Origin: Flavobacteriales bacterium UBA7666
Lineage (GTDB): Bacteria; Bacteroidota; Bacteroidia; Flavobacteriales_D; Crocinitomicaceae
Reading direction: 5' to 3'
Length of the DNA stretch: 64,000 nt
NCBI GenBank assembly: GCA_002483265.1
Contig: DLHO01000005.1
Span: forward strand, 1 to 64,000
Shown here: piece by piece, positions 8,396 through 17,988 of the stretch
Layout: every line of letters starts with the position of its first letter
Position numbering within the stretch: position 1 is the first letter of the stretch
The notes under the pieces: generated by a model
Databases searched by the model: none
Told to the model about the DNA's origin: nothing
Seen by the model: the letters and a program-made list of their open reading frames with translations, nothing else
Translations under genes and position numbers: made by a program

Positions 8396-9380
8396 GGTTC
8401 AAATGCTTCCAGATCATGTCTTTCAATTCTACTAAGCCCTGTTGAGCTAAGGAAGAAATAAAGACATGTGGTATTTTTGGTAAATCTTTGCTAATTGCTT
8501 CCTGCAACTCTTCATCCAGCATATCCGATTTTGTAATTGCAAGCAAACGCTCTTTATGCAATAATTCCGGGTTGTACTGTTTCAACTCATTCAAAAGCAA
8601 TTTGTATTCTTCATGAATATCATCTGCATCTGCAGGAATCATGAAAAGCAAACACGAATTGCGTTCGATATGGCGCAAGAAGCGCAAACCTAGGCCTTTT
8701 CCTTCGTGAGCACCTTCGATAATCCCGGGAATATCTGCCATTACAAACGAACGGTAATCGCGGTACTTCACAATTCCCAAATTCGGTCTGAGTGTTGTAA
8801 ACGGATAATCTCCAATTTCCGGTTTTGCCGAAGATAATACAGAAAGCAAGGTGCTTTTTCCGGCATTTGGTTTTCCTACCAAACCAACGTCCGCCAAAAT
8901 CTTCATTTCCAAGATCATCCAGCTTTCCGTTCCGGGTTCTCCGGGTTGTGCAAAGCGTGGTGTTTGATAAGTGGATGATTTGAAATGATCGTTTCCTAAA
9001 CCACCTCGACCTCCCGGAACCAGGATTTTTTCTTCTCCGTCTTCCGTGATCTCGAAAAGTACTTCTCCTGTTTCTGCATCTTTTGCTAAGGTGCCAAGTG
9101 GAACTTCGATGTATTTATCCTGACCCTGAGAGCCTTTCTGCAACTGACCGGAACCATGTTCTCCGTGACCGGCCTTCATATGCTTCTGGAATTTCAAATG
9201 AAGCATGGTCCACAATTGCTTATTTCCGCGAAGAATAATATGGCCACCGCGTCCTCCATCACCTCCATCCGGACCTCCCTGCGGAATATACTTTTCGCGT
9301 CGAAAATGCGCAGAACCACCTCCCCCGTTCCCGGAAGTACAGTGAATTTTTACATAATCAACGAAGTTATCTGATGCCAT
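8388..9380 (-). CDS. obg: GTPase Obg/CgtA
   Basis: 330-residue ribosome-associated GTPase involved in 50S maturation and stress control. The N-terminal Obg fold (about 1-158) has the glycine-rich signature NGGGGSAHFRREKYIPQGGP followed by DGGDGGRGG. The G domain begins about residue 160 with the P-loop GKPNAGKST, G3 DIPGI and the TKSD-type G4. There is no long C-terminal extension, the usual short form. An unusually clear Shine-Dalgarno-like AAAGGAGA sits 7 bases before the ATG, rare in this phylum. It is 163 bases from adk, with a weak hairpin between them, and overlaps the PAP2 gene downstream. Confidence 0.97.
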   Translation of the reverse strand: MASDNFVDYVKIHCTSGNGGGGSAHFRREKYIPQGGPDGGDGGRGGHIILRGNKQLWTMLHLKFQKHMKAGHGEHGSGQLQKGSQGQDKYIEVPLGTLAKDAETGEVLFEITEDGEEKILVPGGRGGLGNDHFKSSTYQTPRFAQPGEPGTESWMILEMKILADVGLVGKPNAGKSTLLSVLSSAKPEIGDYPFTTLRPNLGIVKYRDYRSFVMADIPGIIEGAHEGKGLGLRFLRHIERNSCLLFMIPADADDIHEEYKLLLNELKQYNPELLHKERLLAITKSDMLDEELQEAISKDLPKIPHVFISSLAQQGLVELKDMIWKHLNHV

Positions 9381-9497
9381 TAGTTGTCTCCTTTATTTGA
9401 AATTGTTCTATTTATAGTTCAACTATTCAAACGGTTCAAAAAGATCCGGCTTTGAATTATTGAATCTTTCTTAAAAACAAACTTCCTTAGACTTGAA

Positions 9498-9522
9498 AAC
9501 CGCACTCTGTTCGAATGCGGTT
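9498..9522 (-). terminator. Weak hairpin downstream of adk
   Basis: AACCGCA and TGCGGTT form a 7-bp stem with an 11-base loop. On the minus strand it is followed by only a short T run, so this is a possible but weak terminator or attenuator between adk and obg. Confidence 0.4.
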
Positions 9523-9543
9523 GACGTCCAAGTTGGTTTTGTA

Positions 9544-10116
9544 TTAATTATTGTCTATTGCAGCATACAATCTATCCGAAATATCATCGATACTTCCAAT
9601 CCCATCTACTGCGATGTATTTTCCTTGTTTTTCGTAATAATCTTTCACCGGTGCTGTTTCATTCTTGTAAACATTGATTCGGTTTTGAATTACTTGCGGA
9701 TCTGCGTCATCCGGTCTTCCACTTACTTCAGCACGTTTTCTCAAACGGTCACGCAATTCATCTTCTGCTACTTCCAATCCGATCATCATCGTGATTTCCG
9801 TATTGATAGAGCCAAGAAATGAATCCAAAGCCTGCGCCTGCGCATTTGTTCGGGGAAAGCCGTCGAAAATAAAGCCTTTTGCATTCTCATGCTTCAACAC
9901 TTCACTTTTCAGCATATTGATGGTAACCTCATCCGGTACTAAATTTCCCTGATCCATATAACTTTTTGCCAATAAACCCAATTCGGTTTCTCCCTTAATA
10001 TTCGCACGGAAAATATCTCCCGTCGACAAATGAGCCAGATTGTATCTTCCGATTAATCTTTCCGACTGTGTTCCTTTCCCTGCTCCAGGAGGGCCAAATA
10101 GTACGATGTTCAACAT
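9544..10116 (-). CDS. adk: Adenylate kinase
   Basis: Cytosolic enzyme that interconverts ATP, AMP and ADP. The 190-residue protein starts with MLNIVLFGPPGAGKGTQ, whose P-loop is at about 7-15. It shows the AMP-binding HLSTGDIFR and DGFPRT motifs, and GRPDDADPQVIQNRI near the C-terminus. It is of the short-lid type without zinc-binding cysteines. It begins 20 bases after hpt on the same strand, so the two purine-salvage genes probably share a transcript. Confidence 0.97.
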   Translation of the reverse strand: MLNIVLFGPPGAGKGTQSERLIGRYNLAHLSTGDIFRANIKGETELGLLAKSYMDQGNLVPDEVTINMLKSEVLKHENAKGFIFDGFPRTNAQAQALDSFLGSINTEITMMIGLEVAEDELRDRLRKRAEVSGRPDDADPQVIQNRINVYKNETAPVKDYYEKQGKYIAVDGIGSIDDISDRLYAAIDNN

Positions 10117-10136
10117 ACGTCTTTCTTTTAACGGGA

Positions 10137-10670
10137 TTATTCTCCCTTTAGTTGATAAATATGTTCGGTGTTTCTTCCCAATTCATTGTAGTCCAAGCCG
10201 TAACCTACTACAAATTTATCCGGAATTGAAAAACCTATATATGTTGGGGTATGTGTTCCTTTAAATGCCTCCGGTTTGAATAGCAAAGTTGCTATTTCCA
10301 AACTTGCCGGCTTTTCAACCGATAACAAGGTAAATAACTTTTCCATTGTAATTCCGGTATCCACAATATCTTCGAGGATAACAACGTGTCTGTCTTTAAT
10401 GGATGTAGTCAAACCAATTACCTCATCAACACGACCGGAAGAATGCATTCCCTTATAGCTGCTCACCTTTACAAAGGTAATTTCGCAAGAAGCATGGAAA
10501 TGTTTCATTAAATCAGCAGCGAACATAAATGCTCCGTTCAAAACAGCAATAAATACAATCTCTTTTCCAGCGTAATCCTGCTCTAACCTCGCAGCCAAAG
10601 CCGAAATCTCTGATTGAATTTTTTCTTTTTGGATAAAAATCTCAAATGTTTTATCGTTGAGCTGAAGCAC
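10137..10670 (-). CDS. hpt: Hypoxanthine phosphoribosyltransferase
   Basis: Purine-salvage enzyme that joins hypoxanthine or guanine to PRPP. The PRPP-binding loop VVILEDIVDTGITM is intact, and the flanking VLNGAFMFAADLM and VKVSSYKG are typical of bacterial Hpt. The longest frame opens with TTG at 10694, but that codon lies in an exact -7 box TACTTTTG (10692-10699) and would hardly be transcribed. The GTG at 10670 gives a 177-residue protein beginning (M)LQLNDKTFEIFI, which matches the usual length, so it is preferred. No ATG is available. It is the first gene of the hpt-adk pair. Confidence 0.93.
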   Translation of the reverse strand: MLQLNDKTFEIFIQKEKIQSEISALAARLEQDYAGKEIVFIAVLNGAFMFAADLMKHFHASCEITFVKVSSYKGMHSSGRVDEVIGLTTSIKDRHVVILEDIVDTGITMEKLFTLLSVEKPASLEIATLLFKPEAFKGTHTPTYIGFSIPDKFVVGYGLDYNELGRNTEHIYQLKGE

Positions 10671-10691
10671 TTTGTCGTCTAATTTTAAGTG

Positions 10692-10699
10692 CAAAAGTA
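10692..10699 (-). promoter_or_regulatory. -7 box TACTTTTG of hpt
   Basis: Exact TAnnTTTG match, 21 bases before the GTG start. It overlaps the TTG that would otherwise look like the first start codon. Confidence 0.6.
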
Positions 10700-10837
10700 G
10701 GATTTTTGCACCAATTATCGGCCTAAATCACAAAGAAATAGCACGAATTGAATTATTTCGTTGAATCTTATACAAATGATCACGCACATATGTGTTGAAA
10801 TCACATACCGATTGAAATCAGATATGTTCAAACAAAC

Positions 10838-10845
10838 TATCTTTG
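10838..10845 (+). promoter_or_regulatory. -7 box TATCTTTG of purK
   Basis: Exact TAnnTTTG match with only 4 bases between it and the purK ATG. Transcription would begin at or within a few bases of the start codon, predicting a leaderless or nearly leaderless mRNA. Confidence 0.6.
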
Positions 10846-10849
10846 CATT

Positions 10850-11995
10850 ATGAAAAAACAATGGAACGGAAACACCTACAAAGTTGGAATGCTTGGCGGT
10901 GGCCAATTGGGTCGCATGTTTATACAGGAAGCGCTTAATTACGATGTTCATGTTCATTGTTTGGATCCGGATTCCGATGCCCCATGCAGATATTTAGCTA
11001 CCTCCTTCCAACATGGTTCGTTACAGGATTACGACACAGTAGTTCAATTCGGAAGTGATAAGGATGTAGTTACCGTGGAAATAGAACACGTAAATGTGGA
11101 CGCATTACACGAACTGGAAAACAACGGAATTAAAGTGTTTCCACAACCCGCAGTTTTGGCAATTGTTCAGGATAAGGGCTTGCAGAAAGAATTTTATCAA
11201 AAAAATAAGCTCCCAACTGCCGACTTTACTTTGGTAAACGGAAAAGAAGAATTGATTTCTAAAAACATTCCTTTTCCCTATGTACTTAAATGGCGGAAAG
11301 GTGGTTACGACGGAAAAGGTGTTCAAATCATGAAATCCACTGCCGATTTCGAGAACTTAATTGACACGCCTTATGTTATCGAACAATTAGTGCCTTTCAC
11401 GAAAGAATTAGCTGTTATTGTTGCCAGAAATGAAGCAGGAGAAAGCGTGGTTTATCCAACGGTAGAATGTGAATTTAGTCCGGTGGCAAACCTGGTCGAA
11501 TTCTTATTTTCGCCAGCTGAAATTTCAGAGGAAGTAGAGAAAAAAGCCCGTGAAATTGCCCTTAGAGTAATTGATTCATTGCAAATGGTTGGAATTCTGG
11601 CCGTAGAACTTTTCCTGACAGCAGATAATGAAATTCTGATCAATGAAATTGCTCCACGCCCTCATAATAGTGGACATCATACCATCGAATGCTGTTATAC
11701 TTCACAATTTGAACAGCATTTAAGAAGTATTGTAAATGCTCCATTAGGATCTACAAAACTGATTACTCCAGGTGTGATGATCAATCTGCTTGGAGAACCC
11801 GGATATGAAGGAACAGCTAAATATGAAAACCTGGAAAAAGTAATTTCTCAGGAAGGAGTAAGTGTTCATCTGTATGGAAAGCAAACTACCAAAGCCTTTC
11901 GGAAGATGGGACATGTTACTATTTACGGTCCAAATCTGGATGAATTGAAAACAACAGGGAGAATGGTAGCTAAAGAATTAAAAATCAAAGCCTAA
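10850..11995 (+). CDS. purK: 5-(carboxyamino)imidazole ribonucleotide synthase PurK
   Basis: ATP-grasp enzyme that makes N5-CAIR from AIR, bicarbonate and ATP, the substrate for PurE. The 381-residue protein begins with MKKQWNGNTYKVGMLGGGQLGRM, whose glycine-rich turn binds the nucleotide. It continues with FPYVLKWRKGGYDGKGV (ATP-grasp loop) and the metal and substrate end EIAPRPHNSGHHTIECC. It starts 4 bases after a -7 box. It stands alone on this strand; the following sensor gene starts 50 bases later with a separate weak box. Confidence 0.97.
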   Translation: MKKQWNGNTYKVGMLGGGQLGRMFIQEALNYDVHVHCLDPDSDAPCRYLATSFQHGSLQDYDTVVQFGSDKDVVTVEIEHVNVDALHELENNGIKVFPQPAVLAIVQDKGLQKEFYQKNKLPTADFTLVNGKEELISKNIPFPYVLKWRKGGYDGKGVQIMKSTADFENLIDTPYVIEQLVPFTKELAVIVARNEAGESVVYPTVECEFSPVANLVEFLFSPAEISEEVEKKAREIALRVIDSLQMVGILAVELFLTADNEILINEIAPRPHNSGHHTIECCYTSQFEQHLRSIVNAPLGSTKLITPGVMINLLGEPGYEGTAKYENLEKVISQEGVSVHLYGKQTTKAFRKMGHVTIYGPNLDELKTTGRMVAKELKIKA

Positions 11996-12045
11996 ATACA
12001 ATTGTTACTCTTTAATTGCTACCTTTACCCCCCATTTAAGAACTA

Positions 12046-15000
12046 TTGAAACTGCGCATATTTATTTTTGCATTCTCATTACTTGTATTGAGTCAACAAC
12101 TTAATGCACAGCTATATACATTTCAGGAATTCAACCACCAAGACGGTTTAAAAATAACGACCACCCTTACTACTACGCAGGATGAGCTCGGACATTTATT
12201 GATTGGAACGGATGGAAATGGAATTGTTCGCTACAATGGAACCTCTTTTGAATCCATTCACAAGTCCAAAGGGCTTGATCGGCCTTATCATGTCACAGGT
12301 ATTTCCATTATAAACGGAGAAATCTATTTTTCTACACTCTACGCTGGAATTTTAAACTATTACAACAATGGAATTCATTCGTTTTACAAAATAAATCCCG
12401 TAATAGATGGTTCCGCCTTGCGAATTGCGAAATGCCAGAATGCGTTATCCATTATTACCAATAATTACATTGTTGTTACAGATCTCGAGGGCAAACTGAT
12501 TTTAAAGAAACCTTATCTATCACGATATATCAGCCGGTGCGTTCAATTATTGGAAACTCCATACGGAAATATCCTTATCACAGACAAAGACTCTTATTTC
12601 ATTAGTGCAACCGAAATAGTACCACTGAGCAAATGGCTCAATTCACCCAAAGTGAATTTTAAAATGGCATCCTATTACCAAAAAAAATTGGTGCTGTTTG
12701 ATGAGAAAGGGAAAAATAAATACACCTATTACTTCTCCAATAACGGGAATATTTTCAGACAAACGAAGGAGAAAACAGGTTTTGAATTTTCAACAAATCG
12801 CATTGAAAACATTACTTCTAAAAACAATCATGTTTTTTTCAATGACTCGGATAAGCAACTGTTTTCAATAGAAGATAATAAGCTGAAACGAATTGCTCCC
12901 AATTACAGTAATGAGCTGGGATATATTTACCATCTTTTCATTGATAATTCAGGGGATTACTGGGTAAATACTTCTCAGGGAATTACAAAAATCAGTATTG
13001 AACCTTTCACGAAAGTGAAATTAAGCCCCATTTTCGAAGACAATCTAATCCTTCAGGTTTTCCGTAACAAGAATAATGAATTCTTGCTTGGAAATGGAAA
13101 GAATGAACTGTATTATGGCCCTTTGTATTCTACCGATTTTAAAGTGAAAACCAATTTTCGGGCGAATCATATTTTAGAATGTCCTTTGGGAACGTTGATT
13201 TGTTCTGAAACAGGAATCTATGAACTAAAAGCTGGGGTAATTAAGGAAACCAATATTCCAAATCAACAAGGTGAGCGCATCAAGTTTGCTATTTGGGATG
13301 GTGAAAAATTGTGGTTCGCGCCAGCTGGTAAAGGTCTGTATTACTACGATCCAAAAAGTAAGACTACTACTAGGCTGAAAATGAAGAATTTCCCGGATTA
13401 TTTCTATTGCGGACAGCAGTCTGTCGATGGAAAATTTCTTTATCTGGGAACAAACGAGGGCATCCAAAAGTTAAATCTTGCAACAAATCAAATCGATCAC
13501 CTGAGGTATTTTAATACCATTGGTGCCTATGCCGGAAATTCAACCAAAGATCTCTATGGAAATTTATGGTTTACACTGGATCGCGGAATTGCCGGGATCG
13601 ACCGGAATAATGAACTAATCCTCATTGAAGATCAAAAGATCTTACCTTCTTACCTGTTTTACACACTCTCATCTGATAAACTTGGGAATCTGATTATTGG
13701 GACCAATCTGGGAATTCATATTCTGAAGATGGACAAAAACGGGAAGGTTGTTTATCACAAAAATTACAACGAGAAAAATGGTTTCAAAGGTTACGAAACC
13801 AATATGCGGGCAGTTTTCCAGGATGAAAACAAATCCTTCGTTGGAACTTCAGAAGGCTTGTTTTTGATCAATACGGAAATCCTAAAGAATTATCCGGTTC
13901 CTCCAAAACCAATCATTATTAAAGGACGCTTATTTCAAAATGGGGTTATTCGCGATGTTGACGAGGGGAAATACCTCACATTCAAAACAATTCTATCGAA
14001 AAACAGCGGACTGGAATATTATTACAAAATCGGCGGATATCACAAATTCTGGATCAAGCTCAATAATTCCGGTGAAATGAAAATGCCCGATCTGGAAAAC
14101 GGAACATACCGGCTAGAAGTAAGATCGAGTTTCGAGGGTATCAACTTTTCCGAAATTTCACATTATCCGATCCTCATTCATAATCCAATCTGGCAATCCA
14201 AGTGGTTCATAGTAATCATTATTCTCTTCCTTGGTTTGTTAAACATCGGCTACTTAGAATGGACGCGAACCGGAATGCGGATCAACCTGTATGAGATCAG
14301 TTACAACTCTCTGGATCCAAGATTTGTTCCCAAATTGCTTTTGTTTGGAGCATTAAGCAATGCCCTTACCGGTTTGATCGTTCATTATTTTGTAGACAAA
14401 GATCTTGGAAGCATGCCGGCCAATTTCATTGCCAGTTCGGTATTGATCATTGGATATATTACCCATAAATTTTCCGGCCGCCGAAACCGTCTGGATCGAA
14501 TCAACAGCTTAAGCCTGTACGTATCACTTTTGGTGTTATTTGTACAGTTCTTCTACTTACTGTTTATAACCAACATTCATCCTTACCCGGTCATTGCAAT
14601 CGTACTTATATCAAGTGCATTGCCATACATGCTGAATAACATCCGTTCGATCATTATTATTTGCCTGCTTCAGATCTTCGTTTCGGTTCTGATGCTGATC
14701 TGGATAGAAAATCCTGTTTATACCAGCGTTCTTTTTATTCTTACGATGGGAGTTTCATCTGCCCTCACGGTCATGGTGACTTATTTGAGAAATGACTCAC
14801 TTGAAAAGCTATTCTTCGTAAGCAACATTTTGAACAAAGGAAATATGATGGCGATCTCGTTTGATCAAAAGGGAATCATCACTTATTGCAGTAAGAATCT
14901 TTCGACTTTGCTTCACATTGACTCCAATATGATTGTTGGTAAATCACTTTCCACCTTAAATCCAATTGTAGTTTCTGCCGAAATGCGCGAATTCTCCTTG

Positions 15001-16290
15001 GGAGATGAATTTTCTGATGGAAAAATATTCTTAGTTCCCATGTACAACAAAAAGGGAGAAGTTGTTTGGATAGAATGGTCCTGCAAGTACTTTTCTGATT
15101 CTGTCCGTGTGGTTATGGGACAAGATGTGACGGAAAAACTGACCTTGACAACCAACTATCAGTCTTTGGTTGAAAACGCACACGATATGATCTTCAATAC
15201 GGATATTGATGGAAACTTCACTTATCTGAATGAGATGAGTAGCCGCACATTTGGCTACAAAAATGAAAACCTCGTTGGTAAGGAGTCCGTTACCATTGTC
15301 CATCCTGAATACCGTGAGATAGTAAGGGATTTTTTCCGCAATCAGATCATTAACCGCATTCAAAATACTTACCTGGAGTTTCCGATCCGAACAAAAGAAG
15401 GACGGATTATCTGGCTCGGACAAAATGCGTCCATTGTATTCGAACCCGGTTCACGGAAACGAATCATCGGATTTACTGCATTAGCGCGTGATATAACGGA
15501 AAAAAGAGCCAATGAATTGTTGATCGAACAACAAAACAAAGACATTACTTCGAGTATCAATTCAGCCAAACGCATTCAATACAGCCTATTGCCAAAAGCT
15601 TCCGAAATAGGAAGTCATTTTGAAGATTATTTTGTGATCTTCAAACCAAAAGATATTGTAAGCGGAGACTTTTACTGGACCCATCAAATAGGAGACAAAC
15701 TGATTCTGGTTCTTGCAGATTGTACCGGCCATGGTGTTCCAGGTGCTTTTATGACGATTCTTGGAATTAACTTGTTGAACCAATTGGTTATTGAACGGAA
15801 AATTGATGATCCGGCGCAAATTCTCAACGGACTGAATCATGAATTGCACAAATTACTTCATCACGGAGCCAATACACTAACTACCGATGGAATGGATGCT
15901 CTTGTAGTCGTTTTTGAGGGAGATTCTATCCAATTTGCAACCAGTGGAGTGGCCTTGATTCACATTCATCAGGAAGATTTCTTGCTTTACCGATCTACCA
16001 AAATCGAAAAGGATACCGAACTATTGATCTTTGAAAACAAACAGATCTCTCTTTCCAACGACGACCAGCTTTATCTGATTACAGATGGGTTTCAAAAGCA
16101 ATTCGGATCTATCCGAAACAAGAAATTCTCCTTCAAGCGCATCCGCGAACTATTGGAAAAAATAAAAGTAGAATCGATGCCTTTGCAGAAAAAGTATTTT
16201 GAAAATGCGTGGTCAAATTGGTCTGAAGGTCATGAGCAAACGGATGACATTACGATTATCGGATTGAAGAAATACCAGCCAAAGGATTAG
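12046..16290 (+). CDS. Membrane sensor with beta-propeller, two PAS-like domains and SpoIIE-type phosphatase
   Basis: 1414-residue predicted signalling protein. A signal peptide (1-22, SQQLNAQ) leads into a periplasmic two-component-regulator-type beta-propeller (about 25-640) and a Y_Y_Y-like domain (650-718, ending DLENGTYRLEVRS). Transmembrane helices follow at about 721-740 and in a six-helix block at 759-911. Next come a PAS-like region (918-1030) and a clear PAS domain (1035-1160). The C-terminal SpoIIE/PP2C phosphatase (1170-1410) has its metal ligands intact: SGDFYW, LADCTGHGVPGAFM, YLITDGF and TDDITII. It probably dephosphorylates a serine or threonine in a partner-switching regulator when the propeller senses a ligand; no such partner is nearby. 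The start is TTG at 12046, since there is no Met near the signal peptide; a weak box TACCTTTA lies at 12020. Confidence 0.88.
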   Translation: MKLRIFIFAFSLLVLSQQLNAQLYTFQEFNHQDGLKITTTLTTTQDELGHLLIGTDGNGIVRYNGTSFESIHKSKGLDRPYHVTGISIINGEIYFSTLYAGILNYYNNGIHSFYKINPVIDGSALRIAKCQNALSIITNNYIVVTDLEGKLILKKPYLSRYISRCVQLLETPYGNILITDKDSYFISATEIVPLSKWLNSPKVNFKMASYYQKKLVLFDEKGKNKYTYYFSNNGNIFRQTKEKTGFEFSTNRIENITSKNNHVFFNDSDKQLFSIEDNKLKRIAPNYSNELGYIYHLFIDNSGDYWVNTSQGITKISIEPFTKVKLSPIFEDNLILQVFRNKNNEFLLGNGKNELYYGPLYSTDFKVKTNFRANHILECPLGTLICSETGIYELKAGVIKETNIPNQQGERIKFAIWDGEKLWFAPAGKGLYYYDPKSKTTTRLKMKNFPDYFYCGQQSVDGKFLYLGTNEGIQKLNLATNQIDHLRYFNTIGAYAGNSTKDLYGNLWFTLDRGIAGIDRNNELILIEDQKILPSYLFYTLSSDKLGNLIIGTNLGIHILKMDKNGKVVYHKNYNEKNGFKGYETNMRAVFQDENKSFVGTSEGLFLINTEILKNYPVPPKPIIIKGRLFQNGVIRDVDEGKYLTFKTILSKNSGLEYYYKIGGYHKFWIKLNNSGEMKMPDLENGTYRLEVRSSFEGINFSEISHYPILIHNPIWQSKWFIVIIILFLGLLNIGYLEWTRTGMRINLYEISYNSLDPRFVPKLLLFGALSNALTGLIVHYFVDKDLGSMPANFIASSVLIIGYITHKFSGRRNRLDRINSLSLYVSLLVLFVQFFYLLFITNIHPYPVIAIVLISSALPYMLNNIRSIIIICLLQIFVSVLMLIWIENPVYTSVLFILTMGVSSALTVMVTYLRNDSLEKLFFVSNILNKGNMMAISFDQKGIITYCSKNLSTLLHIDSNMIVGKSLSTLNPIVVSAEMREFSLGDEFSDGKIFLVPMYNKKGEVVWIEWSCKYFSDSVRVVMGQDVTEKLTLTTNYQSLVENAHDMIFNTDIDGNFTYLNEMSSRTFGYKNENLVGKESVTIVHPEYREIVRDFFRNQIINRIQNTYLEFPIRTKEGRIIWLGQNASIVFEPGSRKRIIGFTALARDITEKRANELLIEQQNKDITSSINSAKRIQYSLLPKASEIGSHFEDYFVIFKPKDIVSGDFYWTHQIGDKLILVLADCTGHGVPGAFMTILGINLLNQLVIERKIDDPAQILNGLNHELHKLLHHGANTLTTDGMDALVVVFEGDSIQFATSGVALIHIHQEDFLLYRSTKIEKDTELLIFENKQISLSNDDQLYLITDGFQKQFGSIRNKKFSFKRIRELLEKIKVESMPLQKKYFENAWSNWSEGHEQTDDITIIGLKKYQPKD

Positions 16291-16386
16291 TGTATTAAGG
16301 AAAGCAGAACGTTGATTTTGTTGTTTATTTAGCCGGTTTTTAAGAGTAAGTAAGTTTACTAACTTGCTCATAAATTGCATGATCAT

Positions 16387-17604
16387 TTAAATCCCCTCAA
16401 TCGTCCTTCTGACCAAATAGCGCACTGGGAAATATGCCGATAAAATGCTCAAGACTATTACCGTTACCAAAATAAACAGTACATCCTTTACCTGAAGAAT
16501 CATCGGGAATGCTTCGCCATCCGTATTCGGCATTTGCAATAAAGCAAACTGTATTTGAAGCAAACAAACGCCAACTCCGAGTACCAAGCCTATCAAAATT
16601 CCTTTAAAGGCAATTAGAATCCCTTCAAAGAAAAAGATCTGAAATATGAATTGCCTGGTAGCACCAAAACGTTCCATCGTCTCAATGTTTTCTTTTTTCT
16701 CGATGAACAACATGTTCAGAGATGCAACCAAATTAAATGCTGCTAAAATGAAAATGAAAAGTAAGATCAAAACCACTATCTTCTTTTCGCTCTCGCTGGT
16801 TTTAAAGATCAGCTCGTTTTTTTCGGCTGCCGTTTTGATTTGAAATTTTTTACCAAATTTAACTTCAAGAATGGACTTGATTCCTTCAATATCTTCTTTC
16901 TCCGCATGAAAATAAATGGCTGTAATATCAGAACCGTAATTCAACTGAATCTCTGCATAATTAAGAGGAACTAACAAATCAGACATATTCACATCCTTGT
17001 TGTAGTTCATCCTACCAACAACTTTTAGTGGAGAAACCTTAAATGGACTTTTCAAACGGGCAATGGAAGCATCTCTCAACGGAGTATAAAGCGTCAACTC
17101 TTCATAACCATCCATCTCTGAAATGTATCCGTCAATTTTATCGAGTAAACTTGCCCCTATCACCGCTGTTGGCTCACCGTTTTCTTCCAGGTATGGATAA
17201 CCGTCGACCATGTGGTTTTTCAAATCGCAGGCTTCCGTAAACGAATAATCAATTCCCACCATTCGGGCATTGATCCATTTTTTTCCATGTTTAACAATCA
17301 CCGTTTCTTCGATGGCTTTGGATAAGGAAATAACCCCGGGAATTTTGCGCAAATCATTTAGATTTACCGTTGTAGAATCAAATGTTTTACCTTCCAGTGA
17401 ACGCATGGAAATGGACGGATCGTAGTCGGAATACAACTTGGAAACCATTTGTTCGATACCATTAAAGGCAGACAAAATAATCACCAACGCCGCTGTAATT
17501 ACAGCAATTCCAACAACAGAGATTCGCGTAATCCAATTTACAAGATTTCGTTGTTTTCTAGTATACCGAAGGTATCTTCTCGCTATGAAAAATGAAACCT
17601 TAAT
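16387..17604 (-). CDS. FtsX-like ABC transporter permease (LolC/LolE type), apparent ATT start
   Basis: Inner-membrane permease of the FtsX/LolCDE family, which in related systems releases lipoproteins towards the outer membrane. From the ATT at 17604 the frame reads (M)KVSFFIARRYLRYTRKQ, then WITRISVVGIAVITAALVIIL, the conserved N-terminus and first helix of this family, giving 405 residues (normal length). A large periplasmic domain (about 50-260) and three C-terminal helices follow. No ATG, GTG or TTG occurs between the in-frame stop and codon 40. A start at the TTG near 17487 would remove most of the first membrane helix. The ATT overlaps the rbfA stop (ATTAA), suggesting translational coupling. 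The matching ATPase is not in the window. Confidence 0.85.
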   Translation of the reverse strand: MKVSFFIARRYLRYTRKQRNLVNWITRISVVGIAVITAALVIILSAFNGIEQMVSKLYSDYDPSISMRSLEGKTFDSTTVNLNDLRKIPGVISLSKAIEETVIVKHGKKWINARMVGIDYSFTEACDLKNHMVDGYPYLEENGEPTAVIGASLLDKIDGYISEMDGYEELTLYTPLRDASIARLKSPFKVSPLKVVGRMNYNKDVNMSDLLVPLNYAEIQLNYGSDITAIYFHAEKEDIEGIKSILEVKFGKKFQIKTAAEKNELIFKTSESEKKIVVLILLFIFILAAFNLVASLNMLFIEKKENIETMERFGATRQFIFQIFFFEGILIAFKGILIGLVLGVGVCLLQIQFALLQMPNTDGEAFPMILQVKDVLFILVTVIVLSILSAYFPVRYLVRRTIEGI

Positions 17605-17935
17605 CTTTCAATAATTTATTGATGGTTTCTGCATAATCCAATGAGTCATCAATAAAGAATTGAAGATCCGGAATCTTATGCATATTCTTTAAACGCTTGC
17701 CAACTTCCCCGCGAATTTTACGTGCATTTTGCTGAATATTTTTTAAAACCTCATGCTTATCCGGACCAGCAAAAACAGATAAGTAAATACGTGCCAATGA
17801 TAAATCAGAAGTTACCCTTACAATTGTCACACTGACCATTGCGCCTAAGCAAATTTCACTTGCATTGCGTTGAAAATAAGTCGCTAATTCCTCTTGAATT
17901 ACCCCCTCAATTCGGTTTTGTCTAATTGAACTCAT
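17600..17935 (-). CDS. rbfA: 30S ribosome-binding factor RbfA
   Basis: Small cytosolic factor for 16S rRNA 5'-end maturation and cold adaptation. The 111-residue protein opens MSSIRQNRIEGVIQEELA and has the KH-like core VTIVRVTSDLSLARIYLSVF. It ends in IPDLQFFIDDSLDYAETINKLL, which is typical of the family. An exact -7 box lies only 4 bases before the ATG. The downstream permease gene overlaps its stop codon, so the pair forms one transcript that diverges from the ABC exporter gene. Confidence 0.95.
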   Translation of the reverse strand: MSSIRQNRIEGVIQEELATYFQRNASEICLGAMVSVTIVRVTSDLSLARIYLSVFAGPDKHEVLKNIQQNARKIRGEVGKRLKNMHKIPDLQFFIDDSLDYAETINKLLKD

Positions 17936-17939
17936 GCTG

Positions 17940-17947
17940 CAAAGTTA
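17940..17947 (-). promoter_or_regulatory. -7 box TAACTTTG of rbfA
   Basis: Exact TAnnTTTG match 4 bases before the rbfA ATG, again predicting a very short or absent mRNA leader. It faces the divergent box at 17989-17996 with 41 bases between them. Confidence 0.6.
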
Positions 17948-17988
17948 AGAATTGTAAACTCGTTCATACACAAAGGACAACAAAAACA

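Noticed and set aside
15031..15423. A 130-codon minus-strand ORF inside the sensor phosphatase gene
   Set aside because: It lies antisense to the PAS region and has no domain pattern.
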